Origin: Erysipelotrichaceae bacterium
GTDB lineage: Bacteria > Bacillota_I > Bacilli_A > Erysipelotrichales > Coprobacillaceae
Direction: 5' to 3'
NCBI GenBank assembly: GCA_021200395.1
Contig: JAJQGQ010000099.1
Coordinates: 1 to 6,788 of the forward strand
DNA length: 6,788 nucleotides
Positions 1-6,294 of the stretch are shown one piece after another; the first letter of the stretch is position 1, and the number at the start of each line of letters is the position of its first letter. The notes beneath the pieces were generated by a model, which saw nothing but the letters and a program-made list of their open reading frames with translations, was not told the DNA's origin and made no database searches. Made by a program: the position numbers and the translations under genes.

Positions 1-91
1 GAATATCATCATATCACCTATTTTAATTTATGAATCTGACTATACTTTTATGATATTTCTTGATAAAATAATAGAAAAGTGAGGTATATAT
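1..91 (+). other. Upstream region of ispG; possible tail of an upstream gene
   Basis: This 91-base leader has no gene that can be named. One forward frame is open from base 2 to a TGA at 80-82, which lies inside the ispG ribosome binding site. It would give 26 residues ending LDKIIEK. If real, it would be the 3' end of a gene coupled to ispG, but a 26-codon open stretch can arise by chance. A second frame is open from base 1 to a TGA at 31-33. A weak -10-like TAAAAT sits at 64-69, with only a poor -35 (TATACT, 41-46) 17 bases upstream. Whether ispG has its own promoter or is read from upstream cannot be decided here. Confidence 0.2.
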
Positions 92-1153
92 ATGAAAAGA
101 AATGAAACACGTTCATTTAAAGTAGGCAATTTGACATTAGGTGGTAATGATCATGTCATTATTCAATCAATGTGTAATACAAAAACAAAAGATACTGATG
201 CCACGATTCAACAAATATTACAATTAGAAAATGCAGGTTGTGAGCTTGTAAGAGTAGCCGTATTTGATCAAGAAGATGCTTATAGTATTAGTACAATTAA
301 AAAAGGTATTCATATACCTCTGGTAGCTGATATTCATTTTGATTATCGTTTGGCTTTAATATGTATTGAACAGGGAATTGATAAGATACGTATTAACCCT
401 GGTAATATTGGTTCTTATGAGAAAGTAAAAGCTGTGGTTGATGCTTGTAAAGAAAAACATATACCTATTCGTATTGGTGTTAATGGTGGTTCTTTAGAAA
501 AAGATATATTAGAAAAATATGGGGAACCAACAGCTCAAGGTATGATTGAAAGTGCTAAGAAGCATATTGATATATTAGAATCTTTAGATTTTCATGATTA
601 TGCTATTTCATTAAAGTCTTCTAATACTTTATTAACGATTGAAGCTTATACTTTAGCAAGCCAAACATTTGATTGTCCTTTACATATTGGTGTGACTGAA
701 GCAGGGACAAAGTTAGGTGGTACCATTAAGTCTTCATTGGGTATAGGAACATTATTATATCAAGGTATTGGTAATACTATTCGTGTATCTTTAAGTGCTG
801 ATCCCGTAGAAGAGATTAAAGTAGCTAAAACATTATTGAAAGAATTAGGATTAATCCATAATGTCCCAACATTGGTATCTTGTCCAACATGTGGCCGTAT
901 TCAATATGATTTAATACCAGTAGCTAATGAAATCGAAGATTTTTTAAACAATATCCATAGTGATATTACAGTTGCTATTATGGGTTGTGCTGTCAATGGT
1001 CCTGGTGAAGCCAAACATGCAGATATTGGTATTGCAGGTGGTGTTAAAGAGGGATTATTGATTAAAAAAGGTGAAATTGTTAGAAAAGTGAAGCAGGAAG
1101 ATATGGTTGAAACATTAAAACAGGAAATATTAAAAATGACAAAAGAAGATTGA
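92..1153 (+). CDS. ispG: 4-hydroxy-3-methylbut-2-en-1-yl diphosphate synthase (IspG/GcpE)
   Basis: IspG is the cytoplasmic iron-sulfur enzyme of the MEP (non-mevalonate) isoprenoid pathway. It reductively converts 2-C-methyl-D-erythritol 2,4-cyclodiphosphate to HMBPP, the substrate of IspH. The 353-residue length matches the compact bacterial form. The N-terminal TIM-barrel half shows family blocks QSMCNT (25-30), VRVAV (53-57), LVADIHFD (77-84) and RINPGNIG (100-107). The C-terminal half carries the cluster ligands: CPTCGR (Cys264, Cys267), then GCAVNGPGE (Cys299, with Glu306 as the expected fourth ligand). The ATG start is preceded by GTGAGG (79-84) at 7-base spacing. The TGA stop lies inside an inverted repeat shared with the convergent nfo gene. 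No key residue is missing. Presence of this gene means the host makes isoprenoids by the MEP route. Confidence 0.97.
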   Translation: MKRNETRSFKVGNLTLGGNDHVIIQSMCNTKTKDTDATIQQILQLENAGCELVRVAVFDQEDAYSISTIKKGIHIPLVADIHFDYRLALICIEQGIDKIRINPGNIGSYEKVKAVVDACKEKHIPIRIGVNGGSLEKDILEKYGEPTAQGMIESAKKHIDILESLDFHDYAISLKSSNTLLTIEAYTLASQTFDCPLHIGVTEAGTKLGGTIKSSLGIGTLLYQGIGNTIRVSLSADPVEEIKVAKTLLKELGLIHNVPTLVSCPTCGRIQYDLIPVANEIEDFLNNIHSDITVAIMGCAVNGPGEAKHADIGIAGGVKEGLLIKKGEIVRKVKQEDMVETLKQEILKMTKED

Positions 1154-1167
1154 TTCAATCTTCTTTT
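1141..1167. terminator. Probable bidirectional terminator between ispG and nfo
   Basis: A perfect 13-bp inverted repeat (1141-1153 with 1155-1167) is centred on the 12-base gap between the converging stop codons. The left arm holds the last three codons plus the TGA of ispG. The right arm ends in the nfo stop codon. Read on either strand, the hairpin's 3' arm ends in CTTCTTTT, giving a short U-rich tract both ways. It is expected to stop transcripts from both genes. The U tract is short and interrupted on the plus strand (TTTTACTTTA), so efficiency may be moderate. Confidence 0.65.
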
Positions 1168-2026
1168 ACTTTAATGTATCATTAAATTTTTGTTTTCGAA
1201 ACATATCTATTTCTTCTTTATAAGGGGCATGTTCATCGATATAAGGTGTTTCTAATATTTTAGGAACATCTTTTAACAAAGGATGATGGACAATGGTATT
1301 TAATGTATCAAAACCAATATATCCATAACCAATGTTTTCATGTCTATCTTTATGCGATCCCATAGGATTTTTAGAGTCATTTACATGCACAACCAAGATT
1401 TTATCGATACCAATCAATTCATCAAATTCAGCTAAAATATCATCAAACTTTGTTAAGTTATAACCTGCATCATGCATATGACATGTATCGATAGTAACAC
1501 CTAAAAGTTCATTATACTTTGTATGTTCTATAATATACTTGAGTTGATCAAGACAATAACCTAATTCACTACCCTTACCTGCCATGGTTTCTAAGGCAAT
1601 ATGTACATGTTGGTTTGGTTCTAATACCATATTTAATCCTTCGACAATCTTATCCAAACCTACTTGTTCACCAGCTTTGACATGACTGCCAGGATGCAAG
1701 ACCATACGTGAGATTCCAATAGCTTCACATCGATCAATTTCTTCTTTTAAAAATCGAACTGCTAAATCAAAAGTTTCACTTTTAATCGAATTCGCTAAAT
1801 TAATAATATATGGTGCATGTACAACCACTTTATCAATATCAATATTGTTTTCATGCATTAAAGCTTTCGCTTCATCAATTTTTAATTGTTGAATAGGCTT
1901 TCTATAAGTATTTTGTGGAGCTCCTGTATAAAACATAAATGTATTGGCTTCATAGCTTAATGCTTCCTTAACAGCTCCATAAAGCATATCCTTGCCTTTC
2001 ATTGAAACATGTGATCCAATAATCAT
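1166..2026 (-). CDS. nfo: Endonuclease IV (AP endonuclease, Nfo)
   Basis: Nfo is a DNA-repair enzyme that cuts 5' to abasic sites and removes 3' blocking groups in base-excision repair. It belongs to the xylose-isomerase-like TIM-barrel family and uses three zinc ions. At 286 residues it is the normal length. All nine expected metal ligands are visible by comparison with E. coli Nfo: His70 (VVHAPY), His111 (LHPGSH), Glu146 (ALETMAGKG), Asp180 and His183 (TIDTCHMHDAG), His214 (VVHVNDSK), Asp227 and His229 (KDRHENIG), and Glu259 (ILETPY). The ATG overlaps the stop of the upstream helicase gene by 4 bases (ATGA). Its Shine-Dalgarno GAGGAAG lies within the helicase 3' end, so the two are likely co-transcribed and translationally coupled. 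The same cshB-nfo pairing (yqfR-yqfS) is known in Bacillus subtilis, which supports both names. The gene faces ispG. Confidence 0.97.
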   Translation of the reverse strand: MIIGSHVSMKGKDMLYGAVKEALSYEANTFMFYTGAPQNTYRKPIQQLKIDEAKALMHENNIDIDKVVVHAPYIINLANSIKSETFDLAVRFLKEEIDRCEAIGISRMVLHPGSHVKAGEQVGLDKIVEGLNMVLEPNQHVHIALETMAGKGSELGYCLDQLKYIIEHTKYNELLGVTIDTCHMHDAGYNLTKFDDILAEFDELIGIDKILVVHVNDSKNPMGSHKDRHENIGYGYIGFDTLNTIVHHPLLKDVPKILETPYIDEHAPYKEEIDMFRKQKFNDTLK

Positions 2027-3399
2027 AAGTTTTCTTCCTCTTTTAAACGTTTTTCTCTTTGCGCTTGTTTATAGCGTTCTTTTCTTTGACGTTTAATATC
2101 TTGTTGAATGATTTGGCGTTTTTCTTTACGAACAAGTTTATCGATTTCACGTTGACGTTTTTTCTTATAGCCTGGTTTGACTTTTGTCGGTTTTTTAACG
2201 ATACCTGAAATCTTACTTTCTAATTCTGTTTGATGTTTAGGACGATTCTTACGTCTTTGTCTTTCCTTACTTTCAACAAAAGTATTACCTTTCGGTTCCT
2301 TCATTTCAAAATGAATGCCTTTCTTTTCTAATGCTTCCACCAAACTTTGATTATTCGTATCATACATACTATAACATTCACCAGTATACTTACCTCGACC
2401 ACAACGTCCACTACGATGAATATAAAAATCTAACTCCTTAGGAAATTCCATATTAATAATATGACTCACACCATCAATATCAATACCTCTCGCTGCAATA
2501 TCAGTCGCAACAATGTATTGATAATCCATATTCTTAATACGACGCATCATTTGTTTTCTTTCTCGAGGTTCAAGATTTCCATGAATCTCCCCTACTTTAT
2601 ATCCATCTTTCCTTAGCTTATGAGCAATATCCTGGACTTCTGTACGTTTATTACAAAAGATAATACATATATAAGGATCAATAATATTCATCACTGATTT
2701 TAATACTTCATATCTATCTCGATGTTTTGTAGGAATAAGATAATGCGAAATATTTTGCGATGTTGTAAGACTATTATCAATTTCAATAAGTTTTGGAGAA
2801 TTCATATATTTATTTAAAAATGGTCTTAACATTTGTGGAATAGTTGCTGAAAAAACCATCATTTGAAGACTCTCTTTCATCTTTCCTAAAACAGCATCCA
2901 AATCCTCTAAATAACCAAACTCTAAAGTCATATCAGCTTCATCAATCACAAAGATATCCGCAGTTGTAATTCTTAAAGCTTGCTCATCCAATGATAAATC
3001 CTTAATTCTTCCTGGAGTTCCTATCACAATATGAGGTTGAATATTTAATTTATTAATCGTTTTTTGTTTATCACTACCACCAATAATCAATGATACTCTT
3101 ATATCTTTATTATGTTTAACAAACAATTGTGCTGCTTCATATATTTGACTTGCCAACTCTCTAGTAGGAGCGGTAATAACTGCCTGAACACATGGTTGAT
3201 CAGTATCTATCATATCCATAATAGGAATTAAAAAAGCATGTGTTTTTCCTGTACCTGTTTGTGATATGCCTATAATATCTCGATGTTTATAGACTAGAGG
3301 AATCACTTCTTTTTGAATTTTCGTAGGTTCTTTAAATTTTAAATCATTAATTGTTTCTTTAATAAAAGGTTTAAACATATATTGTTCAAATAATTTCAT
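2023..3399 (-). CDS. cshB: DEAD-box ATP-dependent RNA helicase, CshB type
   Basis: This is an ATP-dependent RNA helicase expected to remodel structured RNA in cold adaptation, ribosome assembly or mRNA turnover. In the 458-residue protein the motifs run in order: Q motif around 4-34 (Phe4, Gln29), Walker A SQTGTGKT (46-53), PTREL (78-82), TPGR (128-131), DEAD (153-156), SAT (184-186), IIFCNK (246-251), ATDIAARGID (298-307) and motif VI HRSGRCGR (328-335). Motif VI departs slightly from the common HRxGRTGR. After about residue 375 comes a long Lys/Arg-rich tail, a likely RNA-binding extension. I chose the ATG at 3399 because AAGGAAG sits 7 bases upstream. A TTG 18 bases earlier lies within that Shine-Dalgarno segment and is unlikely to be used. 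The gene is first in an operon with nfo, overlapping it by 4 bases. The CshB assignment rests on this pairing plus similarity. The DEAD-box family call is certain. Confidence 0.93.
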   Translation of the reverse strand: MKLFEQYMFKPFIKETINDLKFKEPTKIQKEVIPLVYKHRDIIGISQTGTGKTHAFLIPIMDMIDTDQPCVQAVITAPTRELASQIYEAAQLFVKHNKDIRVSLIIGGSDKQKTINKLNIQPHIVIGTPGRIKDLSLDEQALRITTADIFVIDEADMTLEFGYLEDLDAVLGKMKESLQMMVFSATIPQMLRPFLNKYMNSPKLIEIDNSLTTSQNISHYLIPTKHRDRYEVLKSVMNIIDPYICIIFCNKRTEVQDIAHKLRKDGYKVGEIHGNLEPRERKQMMRRIKNMDYQYIVATDIAARGIDIDGVSHIINMEFPKELDFYIHRSGRCGRGKYTGECYSMYDTNNQSLVEALEKKGIHFEMKEPKGNTFVESKERQRRKNRPKHQTELESKISGIVKKPTKVKPGYKKKRQREIDKLVRKEKRQIIQQDIKRQRKERYKQAQREKRLKEEENL

Positions 3400-3425
3400 T
3401 TTTAAGCTTCCTTTCAAGCGTAAAG

Positions 3426-3454
3426 ATTATAACGTAAAATTTCAAAAAAAGCAA
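3426..3454 (-). promoter_or_regulatory. Candidate sigma-A promoter for cshB-nfo
   Basis: On the minus strand a perfect -10 box TATAAT (3431-3426) is preceded, at a 17-base spacer, by TTGCTT (3454-3449), which matches TTGACA at only the first three positions. The spacer contains an A/T-rich run. Initiation would fall near 3419, leaving a leader of about 20 bases that holds the AAGGAAG ribosome binding site. Position and the -10 box are convincing. The -35 box is weak. Confidence 0.55.
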
Positions 3455-3504
3455 TTGTATGATTTTTTATGTTTATAACCAATAAAATAAACTTTCTTTT
3501 TTTC

Positions 3505-3533
3505 TTCACAATATCTCATAAACTTGTTATAAT
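3505..3533 (+). promoter_or_regulatory. Strong sigma-A promoter for the TPR/cold-shock gene
   Basis: The -35 box is TTCACA (3505-3510, 5 of 6 matches), the spacer is exactly 17 bases, and the -10 box is a perfect TATAAT (3528-3533) with an upstream TG extension (TGTTATAAT). Transcription should start near 3540, just before the Shine-Dalgarno GAGGTGAT (3541-3548). The 5' leader would be only about 13-14 bases, so there is no room for a riboswitch or RNA thermometer. It is the best promoter in the window and is back to back with the cshB promoter. Confidence 0.78.
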
Positions 3534-3553
3534 ATACTCCGAGGTGATGAATC

Positions 3554-4804
3554 GTGGAAAAACGTGAGCCAAAAGATTTGACAATTTACAGAAGACGTTT
3601 TGACGAAGATCCTAGCTCGTTTAATGATTTTCAAGCTATGGATTATGTAAGAGAATTAAAAAATCAAGGACTAATGGATGATGCTATCGAAGTAGGAAGA
3701 ACTTTCTTACAGATAGATGAAGGATTGACAGGTTTTATAAACTATTATGGATATGCCCTTTATAATAAATTCATTAATATTGATGAAAAATCAATCAACG
3801 AAAAAGAGAACTTATTTTACTCTATTGTAGATGAAATACTTTCTATCACAAAGCAGGAAAAATATTCTCCTTATGAAGCAACTATCAACAAAGTAACAAG
3901 ACACATTCTTAACACAAAACCTGTTGATTATGCAAAGTTAGCATCTTATTTAGACAAATTAGATGTTGTTGCATTAAATGGTGAACCATTTATCAACAAG
4001 GAAGGTAAAGAATTTGAATCTAAGAAAGAGAAATGGTATCGTCTACGAGTTAGAAGCGCTTATGAAACTGGTGACTATGCTAAATGTGTAGAAGCTAGTA
4101 ATATGGCTTTTTCTCAACCATTAAAGTGGCATTATAATAATCAAAATTGGATTAAATATTATCGTGCTAGTGCCTTAGTGAAATTAGAAAGATATGAAGA
4201 AGCTGAAAATGAATTCTTAGCTTTAGGTAATCGTATTCCTACTGGCGATGCTTTTGAAGTTTTATATAGTTTATATATGAATACTGGTAGAGAAAAAGAA
4301 GCTTATCTTAATCTTGTTTATAAGTTCTTTAATGAAGGATATAGTATTGATAAGTTAGATCTTTATGAAAAAGTATTAGATATGGTTAAGACAGGTAAAA
4401 ATACTGATACAATTGCTTTAGCAAATGCTTTAGTATATAAGCTTAAAGAAGAAAATGGAATGGATGTTAGTGATAACGAAATTGATGAAGCTTATACTAG
4501 CAGAGATAGTTCTTCATTATATGATCGTTTCTATAATCAATTAATGGAACATTTGGATGATTATATTGATCGTAAAGAAGGACGCGTTGCTTATTACAAT
4601 AGCGATAAGGAATTTGGTAGTATTTATGTTCATGATGAAGATAACTTATTCTTTAGACAATCAGATTATATTTATGATGAAGAAGTTGAAAAGAGAGATG
4701 CTGTTGAATATAGCATTATGAAAACTTATGATGCTAAAAAACAACGAGCTTCTACAAAAGCTATTCTTCTAAAAACAATTGAACAAGCACGTTCATATGA
4801 TTAA
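3554..4804 (+). CDS. TPR-like repeat protein with C-terminal cold-shock (OB-fold) domain
   Basis: I do not recognise a named gene. The 416-residue protein is probably cytoplasmic: there is no signal peptide or membrane segment. Most of it is charged and helical with TPR-like hairpins, for example around 24-54, 165-186 (AYETGDYAKCVEAS), 200-224 (ASALVKLERYEEAENEFLAL) and 233-260. Residues about 342-407 resemble a cold-shock domain: GRVAYYNSDKEFGSIYV (343-359) parallels the CspA strand-1/RNP1 block (GxVKWFNxxKGFGFI). NLFFRQS (364-370) stands where RNP2 (DVFVHFS) falls. Several stacking aromatics are kept (Tyr347, Tyr348, Phe354, Phe366), but the second RNP1 Phe is Ser356 and the RNP2 His is Arg368. 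An RNA- or ssDNA-binding adaptor role is inferred. The start is GTG with GAGGTG 7 bases upstream; an earlier ATG at 3547 is in another frame and soon stops. It is monocistronic: own promoter, terminator right after the stop. Confidence 0.85.
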   Translation: MEKREPKDLTIYRRRFDEDPSSFNDFQAMDYVRELKNQGLMDDAIEVGRTFLQIDEGLTGFINYYGYALYNKFINIDEKSINEKENLFYSIVDEILSITKQEKYSPYEATINKVTRHILNTKPVDYAKLASYLDKLDVVALNGEPFINKEGKEFESKKEKWYRLRVRSAYETGDYAKCVEASNMAFSQPLKWHYNNQNWIKYYRASALVKLERYEEAENEFLALGNRIPTGDAFEVLYSLYMNTGREKEAYLNLVYKFFNEGYSIDKLDLYEKVLDMVKTGKNTDTIALANALVYKLKEENGMDVSDNEIDEAYTSRDSSSLYDRFYNQLMEHLDDYIDRKEGRVAYYNSDKEFGSIYVHDEDNLFFRQSDYIYDEEVEKRDAVEYSIMKTYDAKKQRASTKAILLKTIEQARSYD

Positions 4805-4828
4805 AACCGATTGATATCGGTTTTTTTT
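4803..4828 (+). terminator. Rho-independent terminator after the TPR/cold-shock gene
   Basis: A hairpin with a 7-bp core (AACCGAT 4805-4811 with ATCGGTT 4816-4822) and a TGAT loop extends to 9 bp using flanking A:T pairs. An eight-T run (4821-4828) follows. The stem begins inside the TAA stop codon. This is a textbook intrinsic terminator and separates this unit from the downstream transporter gene. Confidence 0.9.
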
Positions 4829-4876
4829 ATTTTCACCATTTTTTCTTATTCACATAACCTAATATGAGGTGATGTA

Positions 4877-5632
4877 ATGTTTATATGTGCGATTATCTTC
4901 AATTGGCTAATGACTTTTTTAGGAGCTTCTCTTGTATATTTAACCAATAAAGAAAATAAACACCTTGTTTCCATTGCTTTAGGCAGTAGTGCAGGTATTA
5001 TGATAGCTGCATCTTTCTTTTCACTTATATTACCTGCTATGAATTTACTAGAAAATCTAAGTAAAATATATTTATTAATTATACCATTTGGATTTTTATG
5101 CGGGGTTTTATTTTTATCATTGATTGACTATATATTACCCCACGAACATATGATATCAGGTGAAATTGAGGGTATAAATTCTCATTTTAGTAAAAATCAA
5201 TTACTTGTGTTAGCAATGACATTGCATAATATTCCTGAAGGCTTAGCTGTTGGTGTGGCTTTTGCATCAATTACTAATAATATAATACCCGCTCTTATAT
5301 TATCATTAGGTATTGGTATCCAAAACTTTCCCGAAGGAACAGCAATATCATTACCTATGCATGAAGCAGGTAAAAGTAAGTTTGTAGCTATGATGTATGG
5401 ACAGTTTTCAGGTATTGTGGAAATACCAGCAGCCATTATCGGCTATATTTTTGCCACATTAATCAGTAATATACTACCCTTTGCCCTATCTTTTGCCGCA
5501 GGTGCGATGTTGTTTGTATGTATTGAAGATATGATTCCTGAAGTAATTAATAAAGATGATATTGATTACGGGGCTATTTCTTGTATGGTTGGTTTTTTAA
5601 TTATGATGGTTTTAGATATCATGCTATCATAG
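4877..5632 (+). CDS. zupT: ZIP family divalent metal transporter (ZupT-like)
   Basis: This is a cytoplasmic-membrane transporter of the ZIP family, which imports divalent metals such as Zn(II), Fe(II) or Mn(II). The actual substrate cannot be read from sequence. The 251-residue length and about eight hydrophobic segments fit. The signature metal-site helices are present: HNIPEG (117-122) in TM4 and QNFPEG (149-154) in TM5, giving the expected ligands His117, Asn118, Glu121, Asn150 and Glu153. The loop before TM4 (about 89-104) carries His89, His91 and His103, as in the family's metal-binding loop. SGIVEIPAA (178-186) supplies a further acidic residue. The ATG is preceded by GAGGTG (4866-4871) at 5-base spacing. 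A weak promoter candidate (TTTTCA 4830-4835, 17 bases, CATAAC 4853-4858) lies behind the upstream terminator. I see no metal-responsive operator and no clear terminator downstream. Confidence 0.93.
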   Translation: MFICAIIFNWLMTFLGASLVYLTNKENKHLVSIALGSSAGIMIAASFFSLILPAMNLLENLSKIYLLIIPFGFLCGVLFLSLIDYILPHEHMISGEIEGINSHFSKNQLLVLAMTLHNIPEGLAVGVAFASITNNIIPALILSLGIGIQNFPEGTAISLPMHEAGKSKFVAMMYGQFSGIVEIPAAIIGYIFATLISNILPFALSFAAGAMLFVCIEDMIPEVINKDDIDYGAISCMVGFLIMMVLDIMLS

Positions 5633-5654
5633 TGGTTAGTTTATTCGTAGTAAT

Positions 5655-5790
5655 AAAATCGTTATGCATGAATAATCACGCCCAAAGTCGTCGCTATTAG
5701 CTTCGCCCATTGGCGTGTCTTCTAGTTTCTCTTCGAATCGTCGCTCAGTGCCATTCACAAAGGACTATCCTATTTCTGGATTACTTTTAT
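5655..5790 (-). ncRNA. Candidate relic of a TnpB guide RNA (omega RNA) / element right end
   Basis: This non-coding block sits directly downstream of the tnpB remnant on its strand, where the omega RNA and right end of TnpB elements are located. Bases about 5677-5756 are clearly richer in G and C than their surroundings. CACGCC (5677-5682) pairs with GGCGTG (5712-5717), extendable through one bulge. AGGA/TCCT (5761-5764 with 5768-5771) forms a small hairpin. The octamer TCGTCGCT occurs twice (5688-5695 and 5738-5745). An imperfect 8-bp inverted repeat (5641-5648 with 5668-5675) lies at the zupT side. The assignment is by position and structure only; expression is unknown and a guide segment cannot be defined. 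Confidence 0.4.
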
Positions 5791-5915
5791 TAAACAACCA
5801 TCTGTTGATTTAATCTATTCTTTTTTATTTGCAATCGTTTTGCTTTTCTTTTACTGATACCTTTCCCTGATTGTATCTTATGCTGCTTCTCTCGATTTTC
5901 ATTTTCAAAATATTC

Positions 5916-6294
5916 TTACTGTTGCTTATATACTTTGACATTGTTGAAATCTGGTAGTATTGCTTCTTCCATTGTAAACATATCTGGTATGCATTTTCTA
6001 CCTATATTGGCTGATCCATTTAAATCGAAATTAATAATTGTTCCATCTTTGCTCTTATACAGTCCTGGATAACCACTCTTCTTGGAATGTTCTCCAAATT
6101 CATTAACGAATGTTGGTGCTCTTCTTCCTGAAAATGTATACTTTGTAGTATCATCATTTTTATATACAGGTATATCATCAGTAACTATAAACGCATAATT
6201 TGTCTGTTTCTGGTGTTGGTACAAATTTCTGTGACTTCCCTGGTGTGCCAACTGTTTGCTCACTTTTAAGCTCGGAAATCTGTTTATTATACCA
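5916..6294 (-). pseudogene. tnpB: TnpB remnant, C-terminal fragment (deletion plus frame change)
   Basis: TnpB is the RNA-guided RuvC-like nuclease of IS200/IS605 elements. Two frames must be joined to read it. In the frame continuing past the amber codon at 6297-6295, the residues WYNKQISELKSEQT and KFVPTPETDKLC (about 6294-6193) look like the TnpB stretch after RuvC motif I. Near 6195-6180 the match jumps to another frame, beginning about DDIPVYKNDDTTKYTFSG and running to a TAA at 5916. The segment normally between them, including the RuvC-II glutamate, is missing, I estimate roughly 100 residues. GLYKSKDGTIINFDLNGSAN keeps the RuvC-III Asp (codon 6026-6024). The frame stays open past the TAA for 41 lysine/arginine-rich codons to a TAA at 5792-5790 (ISKRKAKRLQIKK), which may be the original tail behind a second nonsense change. 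An ATG at 6263 gives a 115-residue open frame, but its first 25 or so residues are out of the TnpB frame. Confidence 0.75.

Noticed and set aside
901..1158. Minus-strand open frame of 85 codons opposite the ispG 3' half
   Set aside because: It is antisense to highly conserved ispG sequence encoding the iron-sulfur cluster motifs, has no recognisable domain, and nfo transcription is expected to stop at the palindrome before it.
3418..3553. Riboswitch, T-box or cold-shock-type long leader between the divergent genes
   Set aside because: Predicted transcription starts leave leaders of only about 13-20 bases, and no long stem or conserved leader motif is visible.
3547..3567. ATG AAT CGT... start just before the TPR/cold-shock gene
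   Set aside because: It is in a different frame, hits TGA after six codons and overlaps the Shine-Dalgarno; the GTG at 3554 has correct spacing.
5197..5436. Minus-strand open frame of 79 codons inside zupT
   Set aside because: It is the shadow of the conserved HNIPEG/QNFPEG helices on the other strand, with no recognisable domain.
5641..5675. Inverted repeat TTATTCGT/ATGAATAA considered as the zupT terminator
   Set aside because: The stem is A/T-rich with a 19-base loop and no T run follows on the plus strand. It may instead belong to the element's right end.
5688..5745. Repeated octamer TCGTCGCT considered as a CRISPR-like or iteron repeat
   Set aside because: There are only two short copies 50 bases apart, with no regular array and no associated genes. 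It is better explained as part of a structured RNA or element end.
5916..6263. Stand-alone 115-residue protein starting at 6263
   Set aside because: The first 25 or so residues come from the wrong frame of tnpB (the other frame there gives TnpB-like residues), so it is read as a pseudogene fragment, not a real gene.
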